Positions 8,274-15,760 of a stretch of DNA of 61,379 bases are shown here, one piece after another (position 1 is the stretch's first letter; each line of letters begins with the position of its first letter). The position numbers and the translations under genes are program-made. The notes below the pieces were generated by a model. It was not told the DNA's origin and made no database searches. It saw only the letters and a program-made list of their open reading frames with translations. Source of the stretch: Paenibacillus bovis (lineage in GTDB: Bacteria; Bacillota; Bacilli; Bacillales; Bacillaceae_C); contig VEFU01000024.1 of assembly GCA_007679095.1 (NCBI GenBank), positions 1 through 61,379 on the forward strand, in the 5' to 3' direction.

Positions 8274-8612
8274 ATGAGTAATAATGTGGTTCAAAAAGCG
8301 TTTAATGAAGTTGTTTTTGCTGAAAGGATACATCAGATTGCCTATTCGAAATGTGCCAATGATCCAGAGTATCAAGCAGCACAGTCAGAGCTTACGACTT
8401 TACTAGCTAATCTAGAAAACACATTATCTACTAATCAACAAAAAGAACTTCTTCTTGATTTAGAAACTGCCTGGAACAACATGTATTCCTATTTCCTTGA
8501 ATATAGCTATCTTCAAGGAATCAAGGATAGCAAAATGTTGCATAAAGAATTGCAGAAATATGGGTTTTCTGTCGTCGAAGAAAGCATAATGGGATATGGC
8601 TTGTATCACTAG
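8274..8612 (+). CDS. small helical cytosolic protein, unknown (DUF6809-like appearance)
   Basis: The 112-residue product is acidic, helical and free of membrane segments. FAERIHQIAYSKCANDPEYQ and SYLQGIKDSKML resemble short Firmicutes proteins of the DUF6809 type, which I recall only loosely. The ATG has a strong AGGAGG site 8 bases upstream and the gene ends before a strong bidirectional terminator, so it is a single-gene unit. Confidence 0.6.
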   Translation: MSNNVVQKAFNEVVFAERIHQIAYSKCANDPEYQAAQSELTTLLANLENTLSTNQQKELLLDLETAWNNMYSYFLEYSYLQGIKDSKMLHKELQKYGFSVVEESIMGYGLYH

Positions 8613-8635
8613 TTTTATATAAGTCAGAGTAATTT

Positions 8636-8670
8636 AAAACGGTTCTTTAATTTCGCAAAGAACCGTTTTT
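8636..8670. terminator. bidirectional terminator
   Basis: AAAACGGTTCTTT pairs with AAAGAACCGTTTT around a short loop, with A and T runs on both sides. It separates the converging 8274 gene and the dehydrogenase gene. Confidence 0.9.
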
Positions 8671-8681
8671 CTAATAATCTA

Positions 8682-9914
8682 TTATGCTGTCACTGTTTTC
8701 TTCCCGTATAGTTCTGGGAATTTTTCTTTTTCTATGATAGTTCCTACTACTACTTCATCACCGATTTTTCGTTCGACATGGTAATTACTCGTTTCGTTGA
8801 TATGATCAATATCTATTAAGTATTCAATTAACCCTTGAGCATTTAAGCATTCAGGAGCATTGACTCCAGATTGATCCATTTTGCCTTCTAGAATTTAGAT
8901 TGCTCCTGCAGCTGCTGGAGTTGATGTGAGGACAGCCATATCGTCTTGGCCTATTTTTGTGAAGGTATATTGAACATCTTTACCGTCTTTCTTACCAGTT
9001 ACAATTACTTGAATAGAGAATACTGGTTCTTCGTTCACTCCAGAATACTTCTCTTCTAGATTACGATTTAGAACTGCTAATGCAAATTCAGGTGCTTTAA
9101 GCTCTGTTCCCCTTACTACCAGCGGTTCCTCATTAACAAATCCATATTCTCCCATGATTCGGAAGAAGGTGCTCAATGATTCAGGTGTAAATCCACCGCG
9201 GTTAGCAACCTTTTTCACACCAGGAATATTTCTTGGAATAGAGATTGGCTCTGGATGTCCAAGATGGTATACATTCACTTTTCCTATGTTCTCCCCAAAG
9301 TCTGCTGTTAAATGATCTTCTTCTTGGAATCCTTTAATGTATTGTACCTTACCATCCGAAAAAGTTGGTTTTTCACCATCAATAGAATGGAATAAGTGAA
9401 GTGTAACAGCTCCAGCACCGAGATCTTTTTCATCTAGAACCCAATGAGTATGGATTTCATCCGTTTCATCTAGCGCGTCAGATCCAAATCTTGCAAGGAC
9501 GTTGGTCATACCTGGAGACATTCCAAGTCCGATGATAGCTTTAACACCTTTTTCTTTTGCTTTATCGTCTAATTTTAATGCTTCAGCTGTCACATCACCT
9601 TCATCACAAATATCTACATAATTTACTTTTGCATCGATTATTGTTTCGAGTATTGATGTTCCAAACTTGTAATATGGCCCAACAAAATTCATAACTAAGT
9701 CTGAACCTTCTACTAGCTTTCTTAAAGTCACTGTATTGGAAACATCCACACTAGCTGTTTCAACCTTTTTACTATTTAAGTTTTTTGCTACTTTATTTAC
9801 TGCATCCATATTTAAATCTGCCAAAACCAATGATGATACTTTCTCATATTCTGCTAAGATTTTTATTGTGGGTAATGCCATTCCTGCCCCTGCACCTAAA
9901 ATAACAACCTTCAT
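8682..9914 (-). pseudogene. saccharopine-dehydrogenase-like NAD(P) oxidoreductase split by an in-frame stop
   Basis: The N-terminal MKVVILGAGAGMALPTIKIL is a Rossmann dinucleotide-binding fold, followed by SDLVMNFVGPYYKFG and NYVDICDEGD, characteristic of the saccharopine dehydrogenase/LYS9-like family. The frame reads to TPAAAGAI, meets TAA at 8895-8897, then continues without a shift through ILEGK and 65 further codons ending KKTVTA. The whole would be about 410 residues, the family length. So a single nonsense codon separates a long N-terminal part from its C-terminal domain; the downstream part also has its own ATG at 8879 (no strong ribosome site). The ATG at 9914 best fits the ribosome site AAAGG. 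Readthrough or a sequencing error are alternatives. Confidence 0.8.
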
Positions 9915-10208
9915 TGAACTCATCATCCTTTCAACATTTTTAACTTGCCCAATATTTCACAAACTAACTTAAAAAATTTTACACTCCTTTCTTCTATGCA
10001 ACTATGTTCAATACATCACAAACTTTCTTTCTATTCAAACGAAAACTATTTATTCATTATTTGCTTAAAAAGCAAAACGTATCTTTTATGATGTTTCTGA
10101 CATTTTTTGTTTTCAAAACCTAGTTCAGTTACGATAAAAGAAACCTCAAAAAATCCACGGGTCAATTCCATCCTACCATTCGTCTAATCTTATGAAGGAG
10201 GTGCGCAG

Positions 10209-10748
10209 GTGTTTAGACCAGAACAAAACAATATAGAAATTACGAAAGATGCCCTGTTGCATCAGTTAATGATGAAGTATGGAACAGAGTTGAAGCAGAT
10301 TGCCTATTTGTATGTGAATGATCGTGCTGAATGTGAAGATATCATTCAGGAAGTGTTTATTGCTTTTTATCAACATTTGGATAAGTTTCGGCATGAAGCT
10401 AGTTATAAAACTTTGTTGATTCGAATCACCATTAATAAATGCAAAGATTATCATAAACGTTGGAGTATAAAGAATCTCATTTACAAATCAGAAATTCGAC
10501 CAGTGAACGCAAGTCCATCATCTGAAAATGAGTTCATACAACAACAACATTCTAAAGAAATAATTGAACAAGTTGCTAGTCTTTCTCCCAAGTACAAAGA
10601 GGTCATTATTCTATTTTACTTTCAGGATTTGAGCATGAGGGAAATCAGTGAAGTCCTAAACATTAGTATAAATACAGTTAAATCAAGACTTTTGCGAGGG
10701 AAAGAAGCTCTTCAACAAAAACTGGAAAGGAGGAATAAACATGAATAA
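10209..10748 (+). CDS. ECF-type RNA polymerase sigma factor
   Basis: The 179-residue product has sigma region 2 (YVNDRAECEDIIQEVFIAFY, about 37-56) and region 4 with the helix-turn-helix SMREISEVLNISINTVKSRL (about 142-161), and no region 1 or 3, as in extracytoplasmic-function sigma factors. The start is a GTG 7 bases after AAGGAGGTG. The following gene overlaps its end by 8 bases and encodes a one-pass membrane protein, the usual anti-sigma arrangement. Which ECF group it belongs to cannot be decided; no convincing autoregulated promoter was found in the 280 bases upstream. Confidence 0.9.
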   Translation: MFRPEQNNIEITKDALLHQLMMKYGTELKQIAYLYVNDRAECEDIIQEVFIAFYQHLDKFRHEASYKTLLIRITINKCKDYHKRWSIKNLIYKSEIRPVNASPSSENEFIQQQHSKEIIEQVASLSPKYKEVIILFYFQDLSMREISEVLNISINTVKSRLLRGKEALQQKLERRNKHE

Positions 10749-11523
10749 TTTCGATAAGAAGATCGTGAAGAGTTACTTAGATGAAAATATTACATTTTCA
10801 AATGAAGATAGTGAAAAGATTTTGCGAAAAATTCACCAAGGTAACAATACACCTAGGAAGATTAATCTTACCTATTGGACAGTTTTAGCTTCAGCTGCCA
10901 TTATCTTTCTTGTATTAGGCGGAGCTTTTCTAAAGGATACATTGGTCGGTACAGAAAACAATCATAATGTACAGGGGCATAATAATTCCACATTACCTGT
11001 AGACTTGTCTGACATAGAGTCTATGAATATTGGTGCGGAAATACCACGTCTCATATATGCTGATCACAACATAGCAGTTATGCAGGGAACATTTGGAGTG
11101 ATCGTCTATAATACACAAGATTCGAAGGTTACAAATCGCATTTCATACGAGCATATAAAGCCTTATGGCATCTCTATGATGTTGGCGTCTGTATCTGAAG
11201 ATGGTTCAACTATCTATATTGGAAATGATGATATGTCGAATGAATTCAAATATACACATCAGTACGATATCAATACGAGAGTCATCAAAGAAACTACACA
11301 ACAGCCAACACGTTTGTTTAGCTCTACGAATATTGAAACACCTGGATATAATGAGAAGTACGATAAATATTTCGATTTGAACTATCTCACGGGTAACACC
11401 ATTGTAGAATTTGAACGTTCATTTATGTATGTAAGGTCCTCCGACTGGGAAATGAAAAACCTACAAATCGTTCTTCACCATTATGAAAATGGTGAGAGTA
11501 AGATTTTTGATGTTTTTAAATAA
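10741..11523 (+). CDS. membrane-anchored anti-sigma-factor-like protein
   Basis: The 260-residue product has a cytosolic N-terminus of about 45 residues, one membrane segment (VLASAAIIFLVLGGAFL, about 50-66) and an extracellular domain of about 190 residues. This topology and the 8-base overlap with the sigma gene indicate that it binds and inhibits that sigma factor until an envelope signal arrives. The extracellular part has IAVMQGTFGVIVYN and GSTIYIGNDD, suggestive of beta-propeller-like repeats. No zinc-binding HxxxCxxC motif is visible in the N-terminus, so it is not a ZAS-type anti-sigma. Confidence 0.75.
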   Translation: MNNFDKKIVKSYLDENITFSNEDSEKILRKIHQGNNTPRKINLTYWTVLASAAIIFLVLGGAFLKDTLVGTENNHNVQGHNNSTLPVDLSDIESMNIGAEIPRLIYADHNIAVMQGTFGVIVYNTQDSKVTNRISYEHIKPYGISMMLASVSEDGSTIYIGNDDMSNEFKYTHQYDINTRVIKETTQQPTRLFSSTNIETPGYNEKYDKYFDLNYLTGNTIVEFERSFMYVRSSDWEMKNLQIVLHHYENGESKIFDVFK

Positions 11524-11550
11524 GAGAAGCATTTGCTACTTTGCCTCACC

Positions 11551-11585
11551 AAAAGTCCTCTTACACTTTCGTAACAGGACTTTTT
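11551..11585 (+). terminator. terminator of the sigma operon
   Basis: AAAAGTCCT and AGGACTTTTT form the stem of a rho-independent terminator about 30 bases after the anti-sigma stop codon. Confidence 0.85.
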
Positions 11586-11705
11586 AGCATTGAAACTCCT
11601 CCTCTCTTCAATAACCCGTTTTATTTGGTATAGTAATAGGTAACCACTACGTCTCCTATCTTTTGTTTTTAAATAAATAGAATGCCAAATAAGAGGTGTA
11701 CAAAA

Positions 11706-12461
11706 ATGAATGATATGGATAAATACAGAAAGTTAATTGAAAACTCGAAGATAACCGTTCTTACAGGGGCAGGTATTAGTACTGCGTCAGGTCTTCCGGA
11801 TTTTCGTTCAGAGACAGGATTGTACAACCTAGCCCCAGAGACTATCCTTTCGAGGGAATTCTTTTTTGATCATCCGGATGTTTTTTATGATTTTTTTGAG
11901 AAGTATCTGTATGTTCCACAAGCACAGCCTAATGATGCGCACAAAATACTAGCTAAGTGGGAGAAACTTGGGGTCGTTAATTATGTCATTACGCAAAACA
12001 TCGATGGCTTCCATCAAGGAGCAGGCAGCGAAAAAGTCATCGAATATCACGGTACTATGGCTACTGCTACATGTAATAATCCGAAGTGTCGAAAACAGTA
12101 CACAGTAGAAGAACTGTTGAGTAGGAAGAGGAAAAAAGATAAGTTCTGGGAATGCGATTGTGGCCCTTCCTCTACAAGGCGTTATATTAAACCTGATATT
12201 GTCCTTTATAATGAAGCAGGTAAATGGATGCAAGGTGATCACGCTAAAAAAGTGTATGACATAGTGAACGAAGCAGAATTATTACTCGTCCTAGGTACTT
12301 CCCTTCGCGTGTATCCATTTAGCTTTTTTATCAATTACCGAAACCCCAATGCGAAGGTGTTAATTATTAATAAAGGTGACACTACTTATGATAATGACCC
12401 GTCTATTCTTAAAATTGAGGAAGATATTGGAACAGCGTTGAAGAAGATTGATCCGTTTTAA
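11706..12461 (+). CDS. NAD-dependent protein deacylase, sirtuin (CobB/SrtN type)
   Basis: The 251-residue product shows all sirtuin hallmarks in order: TGAGISTASGLPDFRSETGL (NAD binding), TQNIDGFHQGAG with the catalytic His in the following EYHGT, a zinc knuckle made by CNNPKC and CDCG, KPDIVLYNE, and VLGTSLRVYP. It removes acyl groups from lysines using NAD. The ATG at 11706 has GAGGTG 9 bases upstream; the longer frame from 11682 lacks a site. Its length and zinc knuckle mark it as a stand-alone deacylase, not a phage-defence SIR2 effector. A decayed copy of its first part lies at 5050-5260. Confidence 0.93.
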   Translation: MNDMDKYRKLIENSKITVLTGAGISTASGLPDFRSETGLYNLAPETILSREFFFDHPDVFYDFFEKYLYVPQAQPNDAHKILAKWEKLGVVNYVITQNIDGFHQGAGSEKVIEYHGTMATATCNNPKCRKQYTVEELLSRKRKKDKFWECDCGPSSTRRYIKPDIVLYNEAGKWMQGDHAKKVYDIVNEAELLLVLGTSLRVYPFSFFINYRNPNAKVLIINKGDTTYDNDPSILKIEEDIGTALKKIDPF

Positions 12462-12490
12462 TGGAATCAACATCCTAAGCAAATAAAAAG

Positions 12491-12518
12491 GTCTTGTATC
12501 TTACCTTTACAATATGAT
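12491..12518 (+). promoter_or_regulatory. possible promoter of the hisS leader transcript
   Basis: TATGAT at 12513-12518 is a good -10 element; GTCTTG 16 bases upstream is a weak -35. It lies about 30 bases before the leader peptide start. Confidence 0.4.
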
Positions 12519-12549
12519 ACATTGTATTGAAATATATGAGGTGAGAATT

Positions 12550-12609
12550 ATGCTTTCCTTAGCAGATAAAATTGTTTCGCTCTCACAACTACATCATCAT
12601 ATCCACTAG
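12550..12609 (+). CDS. histidine-rich leader peptide of the hisS attenuator
   Basis: A 19-codon frame reads MLSLADKIVSLSQLHHHIH and stops at TAG. It has its own ribosome site, GAGGTG, 6 bases before the ATG. Four of the last five codons are histidine (CAT CAT CAT ATC CAC), and the gene that follows encodes histidyl-tRNA synthetase. The stop codon lies in the 5' arm of the next hairpin. This is the layout of a ribosome-stalling leader peptide that senses charged tRNA-His. Confidence 0.85.
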   Translation: MLSLADKIVSLSQLHHHIH

Positions 12610-12712
12610 CCGTGCTATTAGATTTTTTAAAAAATCATTAATAGGATGGCTATTTATCATTAAACCGTATTTGATTAAGTTTTTTTCACTTAATTCAAGT
12701 GCGGTTTTTTAT
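12607..12712 (+). promoter_or_regulatory. hisS: attenuator: pause hairpin and rho-independent terminator before hisS
   Basis: Hairpin 1 (12607-12652) pairs TAGCC with GGCTA and, inside, CTATTAGATTTT with AAAATC-AT-TAATAG; its 5' arm begins at the leader stop codon. Hairpin 2 (12663-12706) pairs AACCGTATTTGATTAAGT with ACTTAATTCAAGTGCGGTT with one bulge and is followed by a T-run, a strong terminator only about 30 bases before the hisS start. AATCA in the 3' arm of hairpin 1 can pair with TGATT in the terminator 5' arm, a possible but short antiterminator. No T-box consensus was found in this leader. Confidence 0.8.
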
Positions 12713-12738
12713 TTTTTAATATAATGGAGGAATGGAAA

Positions 12739-14022
12739 ATGAGAAAAATGAATTATCAAAATGTAAAAGGTACTCAAGATTACTTACCGAATGAAGAAGT
12801 TGTAAGAAGAGATATTAAAAGAACGATAGAAGATGTATTCATTCAATACGGTTATAAGCCACTAGAAACACCGATTCTAAATTACACGGAATTACTTGCT
12901 TCTAAGTACGGAGGTGGAGCTGAAATATTAGAAGAAATGTACACATTAACGGATAAAGGTGAACGTGACTTAGCTTTGCGCTATGATCTTACTATTCCTT
13001 TTGCAAAAGTGGTTGCGATGAATCCAACACTAAAAATGCCTTTCAAGCGCTATGAAATCGGCAAAGTGTTTAGAGATGGACCAATTAAAACAGGAAGGTT
13101 ACGGGAATTTACACAATGTGATGTTGATATTGTAGGTGTAGCTTCACAAATAGCTGAGGCTGAATTAATGTTTATGGCTCTGGATGCCTTTAGAAAGCTC
13201 AAATTAAAGGTGACTATCCAATACAACAATCGCAAATTACTTACTGGGATGCTTCGTGTATTTGGGACAGAACCAGAGAAGATAAATAAAGTAGTTTTAA
13301 TTCTAGATAAACTTGAAAAGGTTGGTATAGACGCTGTTCTATCTGAGCTAAATGATCAAGGTTTATCAAATGCAACATTAATGTTAATCGAGCAATTTTT
13401 AACAAATGATGATAATTCAAGCCTCTCCTATTTCAAATCATTTGCAGAGAAAAATGAAGAAGTAAAACAGGGTTTACATGAATTACGGGAGCTTGAATCA
13501 TATTTGGAATTTCTAAATATAAAGGAGCAGTGTGTATTTAATCCATTCTTAACAAGAGGATTAGAGATATACACTGGTACCATTTATGAAATATTCTTAT
13601 CCGATCAATCTATTAAATCAAGTATTGGTAGTGGTGGGAGATATGATAATGCAATAGGTGGACTGATTGGTAATAATGAAAACATCTCAACAGTAGGAAT
13701 ATCATTCGGCTTGGATGTAATTTTTACCGCGATAAGCTCATCTAAGGAAGAAATAAATGAAAACCACAATGTAGATTACTATGTAGTTCCATTAGGTACA
13801 CAAAAAGAAGCCTTATTAGTAGCAAATGATTTAAGAAATAAAGGCTATAAAGTTGAATATGAAATGAGTAATAAGAAATTATCAAAAGCGCTTGATAAAG
13901 CAAACAAAGAGAAGATTCGCAACGTTGTGATCATTGGAAAGAATGAAGTGAAAAATGAACGATTTAAAGTGAAAGATATGTTTTCTGGAGAAGAAAGAAT
14001 GGAACCTTTTCAGTATAATTGA
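12739..14022 (+). CDS. hisS: histidine--tRNA ligase, non-housekeeping-type paralogue
   Basis: The 427-residue class II synthetase has motif 1 in the KGTQDYLPNE region, motif 2 as FRDGPIKTGRLREFTQCDVD, the histidine motif RGLEIYTG, motif 3 near STVGISFGLDVI, and a C-terminal anticodon-binding domain (from about residue 330). Motif 2 with the CDVDIVG extension resembles the second HisRS type of some bacilli and archaeal/eukaryotic enzymes more than the housekeeping bacterial enzyme. The ATG at 12739 has GGAGG 8 bases upstream; the ATG at 12724 overlaps that site. Expression is probably controlled by the His leader peptide attenuator just upstream. The gene stands alone, with no aspS partner. 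Confidence 0.9.
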   Translation: MRKMNYQNVKGTQDYLPNEEVVRRDIKRTIEDVFIQYGYKPLETPILNYTELLASKYGGGAEILEEMYTLTDKGERDLALRYDLTIPFAKVVAMNPTLKMPFKRYEIGKVFRDGPIKTGRLREFTQCDVDIVGVASQIAEAELMFMALDAFRKLKLKVTIQYNNRKLLTGMLRVFGTEPEKINKVVLILDKLEKVGIDAVLSELNDQGLSNATLMLIEQFLTNDDNSSLSYFKSFAEKNEEVKQGLHELRELESYLEFLNIKEQCVFNPFLTRGLEIYTGTIYEIFLSDQSIKSSIGSGGRYDNAIGGLIGNNENISTVGISFGLDVIFTAISSSKEEINENHNVDYYVVPLGTQKEALLVANDLRNKGYKVEYEMSNKKLSKALDKANKEKIRNVVIIGKNEVKNERFKVKDMFSGEERMEPFQYN

Positions 14023-14078
14023 TTTATTTTTCTAGAAGATCATTGTCAGGCGTATTCTTTTAATGTTAAAAAAGTTTA

Positions 14079-14111
14079 AATCCTGGAGACATATGTCGTA
14101 TCTCCAGGATT
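14079..14111 (+). terminator. terminator-like hairpin after hisS
   Basis: AATCCTGGAGA and TCTCCAGGATT form an 11-bp perfect stem about 55 bases after the hisS stop. The following T-run is poor, so efficiency is uncertain. Confidence 0.65.
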
Positions 14112-14141
14112 ATAGATTAATAATTATTAGTTACCAATTTC

Positions 14142-14330
14142 TTATACTTCTTCTGTTGTTAATTCTAAATTGAAAAGGTCGAGATTAGCAGCTTGTTTTT
14201 CACAGTTATGTGATTTAGATATAACGACCACAATGCGTTGAATCTGATATCTAAATAAGTAATGTCCAGCTGATTTGTTGGACGCTTTACCATATTCAGC
14301 TAAAACTTCATATGTTCGGGTTCAGTCTAC
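14142..14330 (-). pseudogene. C-terminal fragment of an aldo/keto reductase
   Basis: Read leftwards, the frame gives VLAEYGKASNKSAGHYLFRY, QIQRIVVVISKSHN and NLDLFNLELTTEEV before TAA. This matches the C-terminal NADPH-binding end of aldo/keto reductases (LRW-xxxxIVVIPKS-x-NLxxFDFxL). No start or catalytic part remains; an in-frame TAG lies just upstream. Confidence 0.7.
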
Positions 14331-14454
14331 ATAGGTCCGCATGCAGCAGGCGCGATGCCTTCATCTTTTAATAGAATTTGTTCATTACATCTAAATTTTT
14401 TAAAAATTTAAAACGCCAATTTCTTTAAATTTTAAGTACCTGACACCCATTTTA

Positions 14455-15744
14455 TTAGTTTGCTTTTCCACCAATCTCTCTCCTCAAATCAGTAACCATC
14501 TGATTCACTAGAGCTTCTTGATAACCTGCTACTTTATTCAGCTTCATAGCCTTCACAATTGGCGCTAATTCTATATTCGTTATCGAAGCCAATTTATTCA
14601 TTCTATCTGACGCTAATTCGACGTCAGCCTTAGACCGTTGGTAGGAAGCTTCATCCATTTTCCATAATCTCGCATGCTCAGGATAGCGCTCTACTAATCT
14701 CGCAGCCATACTCAATCCTTCCGGGTCAAAATCCCCCGCATAATACAGCTCACAACCATTTTCCACTAGCCGATCCATTAATAATAAAGCCGCCAATTTA
14801 AACTGGCCATGGGTACAAATTAATGGCGCATGCGGTACTTCATCCAGAATACTAGAATAGACACCTGAGTTCTCCACAACCCAAACCTTTCCAAGTAGAT
14901 TTACAGGGTAAATAGAAGTTAATGTTACAAGTTCCCTTAAAGGAACATTTAAGACGATCTGCATGGAAGCAGCTGCTTCCCACACCGGATGTACTCCCTG
15001 ATCTGTTTCCGCTAGTAAATTAGCACACGTGACATAATTGGTAATATCATCACGCAAAATATTGTACTGTAACAGTAAGTTATTAATGCCTTCGCTATCT
15101 GCAGGGACTGACACAGCCCCATCTTCCTGTCGATGAACGGCTAACACATGAATCCATAGTTTCCCTAAGTTGCTGTTACGGTCAAAAGCATGTGGGTTGC
15201 GTGTAATTCTCTGACTAAACAATGGTAGTCGCTCTAATCTTTGCGGTAGAGATGTGATTGCCACGTTTAGTAGTTTTACTCCCTCGTAAAACTCCTGCTC
15301 ATTCGTCTCCATCCATCTATAGATCCAATATGTGTCCGCAGATTTGTTCTGAAGGTACTGGAACCAGAAGCATAAATTCGGAAAATCTTGCTGCAGTTTT
15401 TTAAGATAGATTTGCTGCTGTTGTTCTTTTAACGCTTTTGCTTCTTTTTTTGAGACTAATGACTCTCCAAAATACGCCTCTAATAATTCATGTAACCCAA
15501 TATGCTCAAATTTTGTCCTTTTTAGCTGTTGCTCAAATTGCTCCAGTGCTACTTTTCTTTTTCTCTTAAGTTCACTTACGGATAGTCCGAAAAAGAGTGC
15601 TATATCGGCTAGTTCCTCGTCTGTCCAACCAGTAAGTGTAACCGTTCCACCAACTCTGCCAAGTGATTCATATTTTTTCTTAAATAAAACAAAAAGGCGG
15701 CGAAATCCTTTGCCGCCTTGAAAATAGCCTATTGCTTCTTTCAT
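14455..15744 (-). CDS. jetD: Wadjet protein JetD, TOPRIM nuclease subunit
   Basis: The 429-residue product belongs to the TIGR02679/DUF2399-like family. The C-terminal TOPRIM domain shows the acidic residue in VVENSGVYSSIL (about 287-298) and the DxD motif in YYAGDFDPEG (about 335-344). In characterised Wadjet systems JetD nicks or cuts the plasmid DNA that the JetABC motor has extruded into a loop. The start is placed at the ATG 15744, which has AAAGGAG 11 bases upstream located across the end of jetC; an ATG at 15792 has no ribosome site. Last gene of a four-gene operon. Confidence 0.92.
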   Translation of the reverse strand: MKEAIGYFQGGKGFRRLFVLFKKKYESLGRVGGTVTLTGWTDEELADIALFFGLSVSELKRKRKVALEQFEQQLKRTKFEHIGLHELLEAYFGESLVSKKEAKALKEQQQQIYLKKLQQDFPNLCFWFQYLQNKSADTYWIYRWMETNEQEFYEGVKLLNVAITSLPQRLERLPLFSQRITRNPHAFDRNSNLGKLWIHVLAVHRQEDGAVSVPADSEGINNLLLQYNILRDDITNYVTCANLLAETDQGVHPVWEAAASMQIVLNVPLRELVTLTSIYPVNLLGKVWVVENSGVYSSILDEVPHAPLICTHGQFKLAALLLMDRLVENGCELYYAGDFDPEGLSMAARLVERYPEHARLWKMDEASYQRSKADVELASDRMNKLASITNIELAPIVKAMKLNKVAGYQEALVNQMVTDLRREIGGKAN

Positions 15745-15760
15745 GGAAGGAGTCTCTCCT

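Noticed and set aside
11706-12461. SIR2-type phage-defence effector
   Set aside because: The length of about 250 residues and the four-cysteine zinc knuckle fit a stand-alone protein deacylase, and no Thoeris or pAgo partner lies beside it.
12481-12738. T-box riboswitch before hisS
   Set aside because: No T-box consensus of the AGGGTGG-ACC type is present; the leader peptide and terminator explain the region better.
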